64,000 bases of DNA from Pararge aegeria (lineage: Eukaryota > Arthropoda > Insecta > Lepidoptera > Nymphalidae): assembly GCF_905163445.1 (NCBI RefSeq), contig NC_053199.1, positions 15,758,501-15,822,500 of the forward strand, in the 5' to 3' direction. Position numbers and translations under genes: made by a program. The first letter of the stretch is position 1. Every line of letters begins with the position of its first letter. Below are positions 18,581 to 28,744 of this stretch, in pieces. The notes under the pieces were generated by a model, which ran no database searches, was not told the DNA's origin, and saw only the letters and a list, made by a program, of their open reading frames with translations.

Positions 18581-21500
18581 TTATTCTAAACCCATTTTTC
18601 TCCTCATTTCGTGGAAAGTAATGGCAGGTAACGGTTTCGTCAAGGCATCAGCGAGCTGTTGACCTGTGGGAATGTAATTTAATTTTATTACATTTTTCTC
18701 AATTTGTTCCCTAGAAAAGTGATATTTAATATCAATATGTTTTGTACGCTTATGATTGGTTGGATTGTTTGCGATACTTATACAGCCATTGTTATCTTCA
18801 TAGATTATAATTGGGTTTACAATATTTATATTTATACTAGCTGCTAATGATTTAAGCCATAAAGCCTCCCTAACAGCTTCAAATAATGCCATATATTCGG
18901 CTTCGGTTGATGATGCCGCTACTGACATTTGTTTTTTAGTACTCCAGGTAATGGTACACTGTTCAAACAGTTTAAATAAATACCCGGTTGTACTTTTCCT
19001 ATCTTTCGTATCATTGCCACCCCAATCTGAATCTACATAGCCACAAAGAATGTTATTATAGTTACACCTTCTGTACGTTAACTTTAAATCAGCTGTACCT
19101 TTTAAATATCTTAAAACTCGCTTCAGACACTGCCACAGTTCTTTATTATTTTTATTGGTATACCTGCTCAGTATATTAATGCAAGAACTTAAGTCTGGCC
19201 GAGTACATATCATAACATACATTATACAACCTATAACATTTCGGCATGGCGCATTATATTTCTCATCAGAATTTAATGCTTCATATTTCAGTTTATTTTC
19301 TAATGGGGTATGTACAGGTTTACATTCGTGCATTTTAAACTTATTTAGAATAGTTTTTATGTACGCACTTTGATCTAATGTGATTTTATCATTATACCTG
19401 CTAATTTTGATACCTAGAAATAGTTTTATATCTTGTAAATCTGTCATTTCGAATTTACTCATTAAATATCTTTTAAAATTTTCCATTATTTCAATATCAC
19501 CGCATACAATCACTAAATCATCTACATATAATACTACATATATATTTTTGCTTACATCCCCTTTATTTAATATGTAAATACATCTATCAACTGATGAATT
19601 TTGAAAACCTTCCTTTATTAATGCTGCCTCAAATACTTCAAACCAGCATCGAGCAGCTTGTTTGAGCCCATAAATAGATTTATTTAATTTACAGACGTAA
19701 TTATTTTTATTAAATACACCCTCAGGGACTGTCATAAAAATTTCTTCTTTTAATTTCCCATTCAGAAAGGCTGTTTTAACGTCCATATGATGAACCAACA
19801 AATTAAATTGATTGGTAAAACTAATTATAAATCTAAAACTAGCTATTCTTGCAACTGGTGCGAACGTTTCATTATAGTCTGTTAAATATTCTTGACTAAA
19901 ACCTCTCGCAACCAGTCGGGCTTTGTATCTCAAAGGTTTTCCAAATTCATCATGTTTTATAGTAAAAATCCATTTGCAATCTACAATATTTTTACCCTTA
20001 GGCCTAGGTACTAAATCCCATGTATTATTTTTTAAAAGAGAATCTAATTCACTTTTAATTGCATTTTCCCACTGAGATCTATCATCCCGAGTTTTAATCT
20101 CGCCATATGAACTTGGTATTTTGTATAACATTGAATTAGCACACATTATATAATCTTCGTTCTCCTCAGAGTACGAAATAGGGGGTAAATGTTTTAACCT
20201 TTCACTTCTCCTAAGTTCACAATTATGATCTGTGTTTTCATTTTCATTTAATAAAGAACTTTCAGAATTATTCATTAGTTGCTCGGATTCGTTGGTTTGT
20301 TCATGGATTATTTTGCGAATTTTATTGGGACACATGTGTTCATCAGATTTAGATTTATCTGATTTATGACTGTCAGAGTTACGAGACTTAACTGATTTTG
20401 AAATATTTTCAGGATCAGTTTTATTTTGAGAATTTTCGATATTCCCTTCAGATCTAAGCACAGGCCTAGACTGTAGAAAATTATTCTCGTCAACTATGAC
20501 GTCTCTAACTACCACATGTTTTTCGCATTCTGGGTTCCAAACTTTGTATCCGTTTGGTTCATAACCCACAAGAATACCTTTCCATGATTTATCATCGAAT
20601 TTTGTTTTACCGGTTTTATTATGAACGTAAACCGTTGAGCCAAAGACTTTTAAATATTTTATTTGTGGTTTCTTATCATGCCACATTTCGAATGGTGTTT
20701 TAGAACAGTTTAAAGCTTTTGTCGGGGTTAAATTAATTAAATAAACTGCAGTTAAAACTGCATCGCCCAAAAACACTTTATCTAATTTAGCACCGTTTAT
20801 CATGGAACGCGCTTTTTCGGTTATAGTTCTAACCATCCGTTCAGAAACGCCATTCAGTTGTGGAGTTCTTGGAACTGTCAAATGGTAGGTTATACCTTTA
20901 TCAACACAATAAGTTTTCATTTCGGAGGATAGGTACTCTCCACCGTTGTCACAATATAAATTGACTAATTTTAAATTAAACTTAGCCTCGCTCTTTGCAA
21001 CAAAATCTTTGAAAGCAGTGAATACTTCTGATTTATGCGTTAATAGATATGTAACACAGTAATGAGTATATTGATCAACAAAAATCACAAAATAATTTTT
21101 GTTGTTAATAGTTGTTGGAGAAATTGCGCCGCATACATCTGTATGCACTATAAATAATGGTCGCGTTACGTAACTTTTATCTTTAGCCTGGTTGAACGGT
21201 AGTCGGCTCTGTTTTCCATTTATGCAAGCCTCGCATAATTCATCATTAGGTAAGATGTTATTGATTTGATTTGAATCTTCAACCATATCAAGATTTTTAA
21301 TTTGTAAAAATTTAGTTTTACTAATATGACCAAATCGTTCATGCCATAATTTGTAACTATTTTTGTCACTATTGCACACTTGGGAAACAGATCGACTTAT
21401 GTTCATACAAGCCATTAATTCTAAAGTAATTAAATTGTTTTTTAACATACCTTGCATAATGGTTGTATTACCATTAAGTATTTCCGCTCCATTTTTATTG

Positions 21501-22690
21501 AAAACAATTGTCAATCCAGCACGCTGCATTCTCGATACCGATAGTAAATTGTAGGGTACCTCTGGACAGAAAAGCACCTCTTCGAGAACACCTTGTATTC
21601 CCGTGTTGCTGGTAACCTGTAGAGTACCTTTTTTAGTAGCTGAAATAAATTCACCATTTTTAGCAATTGAAATTTTTAAGGGTGGCTGTAAATCAACAAA
21701 ATTAGTAAAAAAATCTTCTCTGTTTATAATATGATCCGATGCTCCTGAATCCAGTAGAAATGTAATTTTATTTCTATGCTCATTGATATGATGTTCACCA
21801 GTCATAAATGCAAAACCAGAATAATTGTTGGATGTGGATGGCTGATTAATGTCAACTGTCTGGACGGTTCTATTTCTTTCCGTAGATTTTTGCTGTTGCA
21901 TTCGTTTGTAATAGAAACAGTCAGATTGAACATGATTTCTACGTCCGCAGTAATGACACTTAACGTATGACTTTCGTGTAGCTTTATTTTCCTTTTTATT
22001 AAAATATGAATTTTCAAACTTCCGTTTACGATTGTTAAATTTAGAACGTCTTTCGACGTGCAATACTTTTGCGCTTGTATCACTTGCTTCGTTGTTTAAC
22101 TTTACTTCATGATCCAATAGTCTTGTTTTGACAAACGCCAATGTCAAATTATCTTCCGACAATGTTTCGATCGCAGTTATAACTCCGTCATAAGTTGAGG
22201 GTAGTGTGAGTAATAAATGTGCAACCTTATCAGTTTCTTCTAATTTTGCTCCAGCCGCTAATAAATCCGTGATCAAATCGTCAAACACAGCGAAATGTTT
22301 TATTAGGATAAAGTCACTTTTTAACTTTAATGACAATAACTTTTTACGTAAGGCCAATTGTGTCGCGATACTTTTTCGTTCGTAAAGTGAATCTAAACTC
22401 TTTAAAATATGTTTTGCTGAACTTTCTTCCTTTGCAAAACAAAGATAGGAATCATTTAAATACTCCACGATAACACTTTTTGCAATCCGATTATTTTTCT
22501 CCCACTCACCGCATCCAATTTGTGGGTCTTCGTCAATCGCATTTATAACATTCAATTCACTTAACAACGCACGTATTCTAAACTTCCAAACACTATATTT
22601 TTCACCGTCAAATGGTTTAATATTTCTCTTTGTCTTCAAACTGTCCATCCTATTAGCGTGAAAATAACCACTTGATTTTAAACTTTTCAT
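18581..22690 (-). CDS. copia Gag-Pol polyprotein
   Basis: A single frame of 1369 codons in the Ty1/copia domain order. The Gag region opens with KPFDGEKYSVWKFRIRALL. A CX2CX4HX4C zinc knuckle lies at residues 245-258 and the aspartic protease motif DSGAS at D314. A GAG-pre-integrase zinc region (HERFGH, CEACINGKQS) follows, then an integrase core with D518 (HTDVCG), D581 (CDNGGEY) and E617 (NGVSERM), spacing D-35-E. Reverse transcriptase runs from about residue 885 with catalytic YVDD (D1057, D1058), and RNase H has YVDSDWGG, SSTEAEYMAL and IYEDNNGC. The length is close to known insect copia polyproteins. The Met at residue 15 (22648) has a better start context (AGGATGG) than the first Met. 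No frameshift separates gag and pol; copia-type elements usually adjust Gag levels by splicing, and I did not locate the sites. Confidence 0.96.
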   Translation of the reverse strand: MKSLKSSGYFHANRMDSLKTKRNIKPFDGEKYSVWKFRIRALLSELNVINAIDEDPQIGCGEWEKNNRIAKSVIVEYLNDSYLCFAKEESSAKHILKSLDSLYERKSIATQLALRKKLLSLKLKSDFILIKHFAVFDDLITDLLAAGAKLEETDKVAHLLLTLPSTYDGVITAIETLSEDNLTLAFVKTRLLDHEVKLNNEASDTSAKVLHVERRSKFNNRKRKFENSYFNKKENKATRKSYVKCHYCGRRNHVQSDCFYYKRMQQQKSTERNRTVQTVDINQPSTSNNYSGFAFMTGEHHINEHRNKITFLLDSGASDHIINREDFFTNFVDLQPPLKISIAKNGEFISATKKGTLQVTSNTGIQGVLEEVLFCPEVPYNLLSVSRMQRAGLTIVFNKNGAEILNGNTTIMQGMLKNNLITLELMACMNISRSVSQVCNSDKNSYKLWHERFGHISKTKFLQIKNLDMVEDSNQINNILPNDELCEACINGKQSRLPFNQAKDKSYVTRPLFIVHTDVCGAISPTTINNKNYFVIFVDQYTHYCVTYLLTHKSEVFTAFKDFVAKSEAKFNLKLVNLYCDNGGEYLSSEMKTYCVDKGITYHLTVPRTPQLNGVSERMVRTITEKARSMINGAKLDKVFLGDAVLTAVYLINLTPTKALNCSKTPFEMWHDKKPQIKYLKVFGSTVYVHNKTGKTKFDDKSWKGILVGYEPNGYKVWNPECEKHVVVRDVIVDENNFLQSRPVLRSEGNIENSQNKTDPENISKSVKSRNSDSHKSDKSKSDEHMCPNKIRKIIHEQTNESEQLMNNSESSLLNENENTDHNCELRRSERLKHLPPISYSEENEDYIMCANSMLYKIPSSYGEIKTRDDRSQWENAIKSELDSLLKNNTWDLVPRPKGKNIVDCKWIFTIKHDEFGKPLRYKARLVARGFSQEYLTDYNETFAPVARIASFRFIISFTNQFNLLVHHMDVKTAFLNGKLKEEIFMTVPEGVFNKNNYVCKLNKSIYGLKQAARCWFEVFEAALIKEGFQNSSVDRCIYILNKGDVSKNIYVVLYVDDLVIVCGDIEIMENFKRYLMSKFEMTDLQDIKLFLGIKISRYNDKITLDQSAYIKTILNKFKMHECKPVHTPLENKLKYEALNSDEKYNAPCRNVIGCIMYVMICTRPDLSSCINILSRYTNKNNKELWQCLKRVLRYLKGTADLKLTYRRCNYNNILCGYVDSDWGGNDTKDRKSTTGYLFKLFEQCTITWSTKKQMSVAASSTEAEYMALFEAVREALWLKSLAASININIVNPIIIYEDNNGCISIANNPTNHKRTKHIDIKYHFSREQIEKNVIKLNYIPTGQQLADALTKPLPAITFHEMRRKMGLE

Positions 22691-22711
22691 AAACTAATAA
22701 ACTACGTAATT

Positions 22712-22733
22712 TGCGTGTTCTGGGCCCATAACC
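22712..22733 (-). other. copia primer binding site, internal initiator tRNA-Met type
   Basis: Directly beside the 5' LTR the plus strand reads CTGGGCCCATAACC preceded by TTGCGTGTT. This resembles the anticodon stem-loop of insect initiator tRNA-Met rather than a tRNA 3' end. Drosophila copia is known to use such a half-tRNA primer. Confidence 0.8.
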
Positions 22734-22990
22734 TGTGAGAAATTGGGTTATGGAAGATTAAAAACGACTCGATGGATAGAACTGAATTTAATATTATCCA
22801 AAAATATTATTATTATTTTATTATATTTAGCAAGGTAGGTAATACGTCTATCACCTAGCAAACTGTGAACAACAATGAATGAGATGGCGCTGGTACATTA
22901 CTTTTATAACATGTAACATTCAAAGTACCTTCTCAAATATAATCATAAATGAAGATTAGTTTTTGTATTTATTTGTAACATAAACCAACA
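22734..22990 (-). repeat. copia 5' LTR with TATA-like promoter
   Basis: The minus strand contains TATAAAA (complement at 22902-22908), a plausible transcription start element. AATAAA-type motifs also occur within the LTR. Identical to 18104-18360. Confidence 0.93.
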
Positions 22991-22995
22991 ATAAC
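22991..22995. repeat. copia target-site duplication, right copy
   Basis: ATAAC directly after the LTR; matches 18099-18103. Confidence 0.95.
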
Positions 22996-24297
22996 TATAC
23001 CGTAGCGTAAGTTTGACATAACATAACCATGGTATGCAGCAAACGCTGCTTCTACAGAGACGATCTGTCTTAATCGTCGAAGTGGGTATACAAATTTGTT
23101 AATTTTTATTACAAATGTCGTTAATATGATATGTCCAGTCACAGTGTTCATCTAATTTAATACCTAAAGATTTTACATTATTCTCTATGTCAATCGATTC
23201 ATTTTTATATATTATTTTTATCACATTTGTGTGGCGTCGTTTGGTTTTAAATTGTATACATTTCGTTTTATTAACATTTACACATAAATTATTACACTCT
23301 AACCATTGGATCGTTTGATATAAGGATTTATTTATTTCCGATTCATGATTCGTAATATCGTTACATGGTATAATAATTGTCGTGTCATCTGCGAACAAGA
23401 TTGACGGATACTGAATGCTTTTAGATAGGTCATTAACATAAAAAAGAAATAAAAGGGGGCCCAAAACACTACCCTGTGGTACACCAGAGTTGTTATTTTT
23501 GTATTCCGATTCAAACATAGTCACAGTTTTATCTACCCGCTTAGATATTACAGTTTTTTGTTTCCTATCACTTAGAAATGATTTTAACCAGTCATTAATT
23601 TTTCCGCGAAATCCATAACTCTCTAGTTTGTCTAGGAGTTTGAGGTGGTTTACAAGATCAAAGGCTTTCGACATGTCCAGGAATAATACACTTATTGCTT
23701 GCCCTTTATCAATTGCTTCTGTAACTACCTTTATTAGTTTAAAAATTGCAGTTGTAGTAGACCTATTCTTTCTAAATCCATGTTGTGTTAAAATATTAAA
23801 ACACTCAGCATAATTATACATTCTTTTGAATATAACCTTTTCAAAAATCTTTGATAATACTGGGTTTAGAGCTATTGGTCTATAATTTCCAATTTCATCC
23901 TTATTACCTTTTTTAAAAAGTGGCTTTATAACGGACATCTTAAGTCTTTCAGGAAATATACCTTGTTCTATTGAAAGATTAATGATATGAACTAATGGTA
24001 ATGAAATAAAGTTAACACACTTTTTCAATAAAATCGTGCTAAGTTCATCGTATCCTGTTGAATATGTGTTTCTGAGATTCATGATAATTTTTTTTATTTC
24101 GTAGGGATCGGATGGGCTGCAAAACATATTATTTGGATGTCTTTTTAAATTTGTAACAGAATTGTCAAAATTGCTCAGTACTCTATTTGATGTTTCAATA
24201 AAATATTTATTTATTATAGAACATATTTCTGTAGGGTTTTGTATTACTTTATCATTATAAGCTATATTATTTATTTCAGTTGACTTACGAGAAGTAC
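22996..24297 (-). pseudogene. LINE-b reverse transcriptase, N-terminal to palm part (upstream of copia)
   Basis: The main frame (23099 to about 24297; no natural Met at the truncated end) carries fingers and palm motifs in order: IGNYRPIALNPVLSKIFEKV, HGFRKNRSTTTA, SVLFLDMSKAFDLVNH, SGVPQGSVLGPLLFLFYVND and ILFADDTTI with the catalytic FADD. At about 23108 an A-run has one extra base. The protein then continues in another frame (INKFVYPLRRLRQIVSVE, SNLRYGIVI) up to the copia insertion. The endonuclease and ORF1 are absent because of 5' truncation. Confidence 0.85.
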
Positions 24298-24299
24298 CT

Positions 24300-24656
24300 A
24301 CTCGTAAGTACCTGTGTGGGGATGGGAATATGTTTTTATAATATGATACCGAAGGTAATATTAGATCTACCTAAGTTTAAACAATATATTAAAACACATT
24401 TAACAAATCGTGGTTACTGCACGATTGATGAATTCTGACAAGGCTGCTTAGAAGCAGGCCACTTCGCTCTCATCTCTCACAAAACAGAAAATTTTTAAAG
24501 ATTGTTTAAAATGATCTTCTGTGTTTCTTGCCGGCTCTTCTCGGTGGAATCTGCCTTCCGAACCGGTGGTAGAGTCACTACAAACAGACTTACTTGACGT
24601 TTCAAAAGTGCTTTTTAATTAGGCCTACTTGAAATAAATGAATTTTGAATTTGAAT
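24300..24656 (+). mobile_element. LINE-g 3' end with pol C-terminus
   Basis: The plus-strand frame gives FYNMIPKVILDLPKFKQYIK ... GYCTIDEF and a stop at 24436, then a 3' UTR with 'CGGCTCTTCTCGGTGGAATC' and the tail GAAATAAATGAATTTTGAATT. It lies head-to-head with LINE-b but has a different C-terminus, so it is an independent CR1/Jockey-type insertion. The same 3' UTR is found inverted at 45.07-45.23 kb. Confidence 0.75.
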
Positions 24657-24661
24657 ATATA

Positions 24662-24724
24662 TATTTCTTATTTGCATTTTAAATTTATACAATTAATAGT
24701 TCCTCCAAGTGTAGGTAAACACAC
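24662..24724 (+). mobile_element. SINE-D tail fragment
   Basis: 'TTAAATTTATACAATTAATA' and 'TTCCTCCAAGTGTAGGTAAA' match the SINE-D body at 29.13-29.19 kb in opposite orientation. Confidence 0.6.
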
Positions 24725-24862
24725 TAATAATCCGCACTGGGCCAGCTTAGTGGACTAAGGCCTTAAACCCTTGTCATTGTGGGACGAGACCCGTGCCCTG
24801 TAGTGGGCCGAGACCCGTGCCCTGTAGTGGGCCGGTAATGGGTTGATATGATGATGATGAAG
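24725..24862 (+). mobile_element. SINE-A 3' half with internal duplication
   Basis: 'TCCGCACTGGGCCAGCTTAG' to 'ATGGGTTGATATGATGATGA'. The 23-bp block GAGACCCGTGCCCTGTAGTG plus GGCC is present twice in tandem. Confidence 0.8.
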
Positions 24863-24864
24863 AT

Positions 24865-25495
24865 ATGAAAATATAAGAAAAACATAGTTATTATTCTTTT
24901 GTTTTGTATGTTGCTGTAGGAATTAGTGTCTGTCCGACCGACAGTGGGCTTTACCTCATGAACCCTGTAATAGATAGAGTTGAAATTTTCACAGAGTGTG
25001 TTTGTTTATTGCCGCTATAAACTAGTTCGTGATCCGTAGCTGAGCATTCTAACCACTACACCTACGGGGCAATAAGAACTTACTAGGGCACATTTGTAGC
25101 ATATCACCCAAATTTGCACAATTTAGTCATTTAGGTATAATTTGTTGATTCTCTTATAAACTTTGCCTTCAATAATATATAGATATAAAATACCGAATGG
25201 TTTATTAATTACAAAGCAATAACACAATTATTATGTCCATGTCTAGACACGGGGTATTTTATAATAGCTCTATAATATGCCACGGGTACCTTGCGCACGC
25301 GCAACTCGCAAAATATTTTAATATTTTATATAATATAAAATGCAGGTATTTTATAGAACGCGCGACGAACCACTAATAATGAGAATTTTAAAAAACCTTT
25401 TGAATAATACTAATATTATTGGAAATCCTTTTAAATGGATTCATTAATAGTTATTTAATTCGATGGTAACGTCATTAAATGTTAAAAAGCTATAT
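24865..25495. other. unassigned; one tRNA-like remnant
   Basis: 25020-25078 on the minus strand resembles a tRNA-derived head (complement of 'TAACCACTACACCTACGGGG'). The rest is AT-rich with no assignment. Confidence 0.35.
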
Positions 25496-25497
25496 AA

Positions 25498-25812
25498 TAG
25501 TGCAGCGGTGAGCGCTGTGGTTTTAAGTTCCAGGTCCCGGGTTCGATGCCCGGCAAGGGCTATTTGGGAATTTATAATTACTCAATTTTCTTTGGTCTTG
25601 TCTAGCGGGAGGCTTCGGCTGTAGCCACCCTACCGACGTGCCGCTAAGCGATTTAACGTGCCAGAACGATGCCGCGTAGAGACCGATTAGTTGTATGGGT
25701 TTACTACTTAACTGCCATACTAGTTAACAGGTTAGCCCGCTACTATCTTAGACTTACCACCAGTTTAAAACTGCTGTCAAGGGTTAACTTGCAGTGTAAT
25801 AAAAATGGACAG
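25498..25812 (+). mobile_element. SINE-C copy, near full length
   Basis: 'GTGCAGCGGTGAGCGCTGTG', 'CCCGGGTTCGATGCCCGG', 'GCGGGAGGCTTCGGCTGTAG' and 'GGTTAGCCCGCTACTATC', ending 'TGTAATAAAAAT'. The best-preserved B box-like motif of this family in the window. Confidence 0.8.
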
Positions 25813-26189
25813 CGCATTTGGCGGCCTAAAACTTCTCATCCTGTGAGGAGACTTAGGAAGGTTAATAAAACATATAATTATAAAAAGGTTCAACAAATGA
25901 AAATCATTCAATCGTAAAAAGCTGACTTGATATCCGAAAAATAAATGAAACGATGCTATGCTTTCGCGATGACAGTTGAGACATTCCGAGCTGTCACCGC
26001 CTGTCATTATCGCTTTGATGGGACTGCCCCTTTCATAAGAATCTGTTACTTAAACATAACGTTAATTTGTAAGAACGGTTCCAAGAAAATTGGTTAACTG
26101 TTGAAGATAAAAGGTTTCTGTAATAACTTTGATTTGATCTTCCTCTCAGTATTGCTTGATTATTGATAATGGTATCATGTCTTGTACCA

Positions 26190-26292
26190 TACTCCCTTAG
26201 CCCGCTACCATATTAGACTACATCATCACTTACTACCAGGTGAGATTGCAGTCATGGGCTAACTTGTAGTGGAATAAAAAATAAAAAATCCA
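26190..26292 (+). mobile_element. SINE-C 3' end
   Basis: 'AGCCCGCTACCATATTAGAC', 'CAGGTGAGATTGCAGTCATG' and 'GTGGAATAAAAAATAAAAA'. Confidence 0.7.
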
Positions 26293-26599
26293 AAGATGGC
26301 AGTACTTTCTAAAGATAGATTCCAAGACGCTATGGAACCAATGCTGTCGTTGGTAACTTAAGTTGGTTACCCTATTTTGTTGCTTGTCTTGATCCAGTGA
26401 CTGTGTGTTTGTAAAGTAGATCTATATAATATTATTATTTTTCATAAGGTGAAGTAGTTTTTGTGCTCTAGTCGCATTATTCAGTGAGAGATCAATCACG
26501 AGCGGTCATTCAACCCAGTCAACGCTGAAATAAAATACCGCTCATTGGCAGTTAATGGAAACTATTCTTTCCCTGTTAACGCTGTCGAAGTAAGCGGTG

Positions 26600-27066
26600 T
26601 AATTAAACTTTTATTTGTAACACATAACCTCTGTTTATTTTTCCATTACATTACAAACTACATACTTATATTACCAGTTTAAACATATAAATATAACCTA
26701 AAATAAACTATTTAAAACTAAATAAAATCTAAAACGTCCTCGAAACCACCGCAGCGAGGCACAGTTCCTAAGATGCTGGCAGCATTGCCCCTTTGGATGG
26801 CCAAACTAATTCGTTGGCCAAGGTATCAGGTATCTGCCCGCTCTAGGATCACCGATAGACTCGATAACCCTTTTCGATAATTCTTTGAAAAGAACTCTTG
26901 CCTCCGGACCCCACGGTCCCAAAGTCTCTACTCCAAAAGGCACAAAATTGAAGCTGCTATCCAGGTTTTCAAAAAACCTGTAACCTCTGTGCAATCTTCT
27001 TATCGTATATATTCCTTTATGTTTTGCGTGCAATAAAGAGTTTATTCTTCTTCTCTGACATTTCAA
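26600..27066 (-). pseudogene. C-terminal fragment of a retroelement protein (QRGNAAS family)
   Basis: The minus strand reads FVPFGVETLGPWGPEARVLF, then after a frameshift LAIQRGNAASILGTVPRCGG and FEDVLDFI, with the stop at 26718-26720 and an AT-rich 3' region with AATAAA-type motif. I recognise the VETLGPW ... AIQRGNAAS combination as a conserved C-terminal block of retroelement-encoded proteins in invertebrates, but cannot name the clade. A second fragment of the same family lies at 49.56 kb in plus orientation. Confidence 0.6.
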
Positions 27067-27069
27067 TCA

Positions 27070-27950
27070 TGAACCATTTCCTTTTATGTATAATATTGTA
27101 AACAATATGTGGTATAGGTGTACCTTTAATAAATAAATAATAATTGTGTTCTCAAAGTGCTCGAAATTGGCATAAGATAATTTCGAATCTGTGTTTGCTT
27201 TTCTTAACACTCGGAATCAACAAACACATTGAAATATTGTAACAAATTGAATATCACTTATTTACGTAAATCCCCAATGATTTATAGCCTGCGGTATAAA
27301 ATTTATTAACCTCAATCGAAACCGATCGCAATTTCATCGCGCGTATAAAAGATCGGGATGTGCCGCTTTAAATAAAAGTGTGAATATTACTATAAGGCTA
27401 GGAATACACGGAGGCACGATCGCGTGCGAAAGCGTTTTTGTGACTACACTCTCTGGCGGTGAATTATACCAATACTCACGCAATTGAAGAGTTTTTTTTG
27501 AGACTGTATCTTTATAGTAAAATGAACTGAATTTCTCAAGCTTTAAAGCTTAAATCCGTTCGTTAGTTATTCATTAAAAATAAGCTGCATTAATTAGGTT
27601 TAATAACTAAATAAGCACTTATTTTAATCATTATATAATCTTATTAAAGCGTTCTTAATCAACATCTAGTTTTGTGAATGTATTTTCAAACCTGTATTTT
27701 CCCGAAATTTCTCTAGTAGTTCAAGAATTACTGTACGTTTTGTACGTCGATCTATAGGATGCTAACTATCTCTATGTAAATTTCATCGCTATTGGATTAA
27801 TAGTAGATAGGCTATTTTTTTAATCTGCGGGAACCATTTCCGGATAATTGCTGGGATAATTTCTTATCTGCTTCAATGCAGTAGTTGAGCAGTGCATTGG
27901 TATCAAAAAACTATCAATCTACTTTACTTTCAGTAGTAGTAGAGCTTATA
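27070..27950. other. unassigned AT-rich spacer
   Basis: No tandem repeat, TIR pair or coding region recognised. Confidence 0.3.
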
Positions 27951-27954
27951 GTGA

Positions 27955-28135
27955 TAGAGCCCGTCCGGGGAGAACTACCGCCATGCTTATTTTTGCCGCA
28001 AAGTAGTATTTCTGTTGCCAAGTAGCATTTCTGGTCTGGATAGTCGTGGTGATAATGATGATCACCTCAGATGAATGAACACAGGACAGTATTCAGGATT
28101 TATCCATCGCATACCTTGAGATGTGTTGCTCGATA
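27955..28135 (+). repeat. R3-family interspersed repeat
   Basis: 'AGAGCCCGTCCGGGGAGAAC' and 'CCATGCTTATTTTTGCCGC', then two similar AGTAGCATTTCTG blocks. Related to 3.33-3.60 kb. Confidence 0.6.
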
Positions 28136-28481
28136 TCTTCTTTCAACTATTACTATAAAAAAATATCATTTAAAATATAACAAACTAAAAACTTAACCCA
28201 GCCGCGCCGCTTAAAAAAAGCTGTGTACTCCGAGCCTAACATATTCAGTGTATTGACGGCCGACCACCGGGAGCGATCGACTTGAAAACAAAATGTTGTA
28301 TTCTTGTACCTTGTACCGTCTATAGTTGTATCAATGTAGTACCTCGACCACACAGCCGCGGGGTTCAGACCATTTACAACAAGGCTGGTCGAAAATAACA
28401 TCGAATTCCGTAACACATGCATACTAAACACACTTTTTATCGGACAGGTCGACAAGACTGACTGTGATTTGAGTTGAGCTT

Positions 28482-28635
28482 TTTTTATTCCACTACAAGT
28501 TAGTCTAAGATCATGAATATGAGGAGTATGAGGAGTAGGAGTAGGTTTCTACGCGACATCGCACACTAAATCATCGCCGGAACAGTAAATCACTTCGCAC
28601 GTCTTCGTCGGTAGGGCCAAAGCGGTATATATAAG
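28482..28635 (-). mobile_element. SINE-C fragment, diverged
   Basis: Left end 'TTATTCCACTACAAGTTAGT', then 'TTTCTACGCGACATCGCAC' and 'CGTCTTCGTCGGTAGGGCC', the complement of the SINE-C body. It includes a local GAGTATGAGGAGTAGGAGTAG expansion. Confidence 0.6.
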
Positions 28636-28744
28636 TAGATAAATATTTAAACGTATGACATCAATTGTGCGAATGAATTTCGAAACTAAAGATAGTCCTG
28701 AAACTAATAATCAACCAAAAAGATAAAAAAGAACAGTAAATTGA

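Larger units (their letters stand above)
18104..22990 (-). mobile_element. complete Ty1/copia LTR retrotransposon (4887 bp)
   Basis: Two 257-bp LTRs (18104-18360 and 22734-22990) with TG...CA ends are identical by direct reading and are flanked by ATAAC duplicates. The internal region holds a primer binding site next to the 5' LTR, one 1369-codon frame (18581-22690) and a polypurine tract next to the 3' LTR. Identical LTRs and an unbroken frame indicate a very recent insertion that may still be active. It sits inside the LINE-b reverse transcriptase coding sequence. Confidence 0.96.
17315..24297 (-). mobile_element. LINE-b: Jockey/CR1-like non-LTR retrotransposon interrupted by copia
   Basis: The 3' end is a (TTTCA)n tail on the minus strand (plus-strand TGAAA repeats at 17315-17343). 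The coding part is in three pieces, 23.1-24.30 kb, 22.99-23.13 kb and 17.65-18.10 kb, and the last two join in frame if the copia element and one ATAAC duplicate are removed. The 5' side is truncated near 24297. Apart from one extra A in an A-run at about 23108, the frame is intact, so the copy was fairly young when copia landed. The clade (Jockey versus CR1/Daphne) is uncertain. Confidence 0.82.

Noticed and set aside
24290..24320. Head-to-head LINE junction as a twin-priming inversion of one element
   Set aside because: The minus-strand LINE-b has its own complete, different C-terminus at 17.65-18.10 kb, so the plus-strand C-terminus at 24.3 kb is from another family.
28153..28455. 100-codon minus-strand open frame as a gene
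   Set aside because: No recognisable domain, no start context or splice sites, and flanked by R3 and SINE-C repeats. A unique short gene is not excluded.
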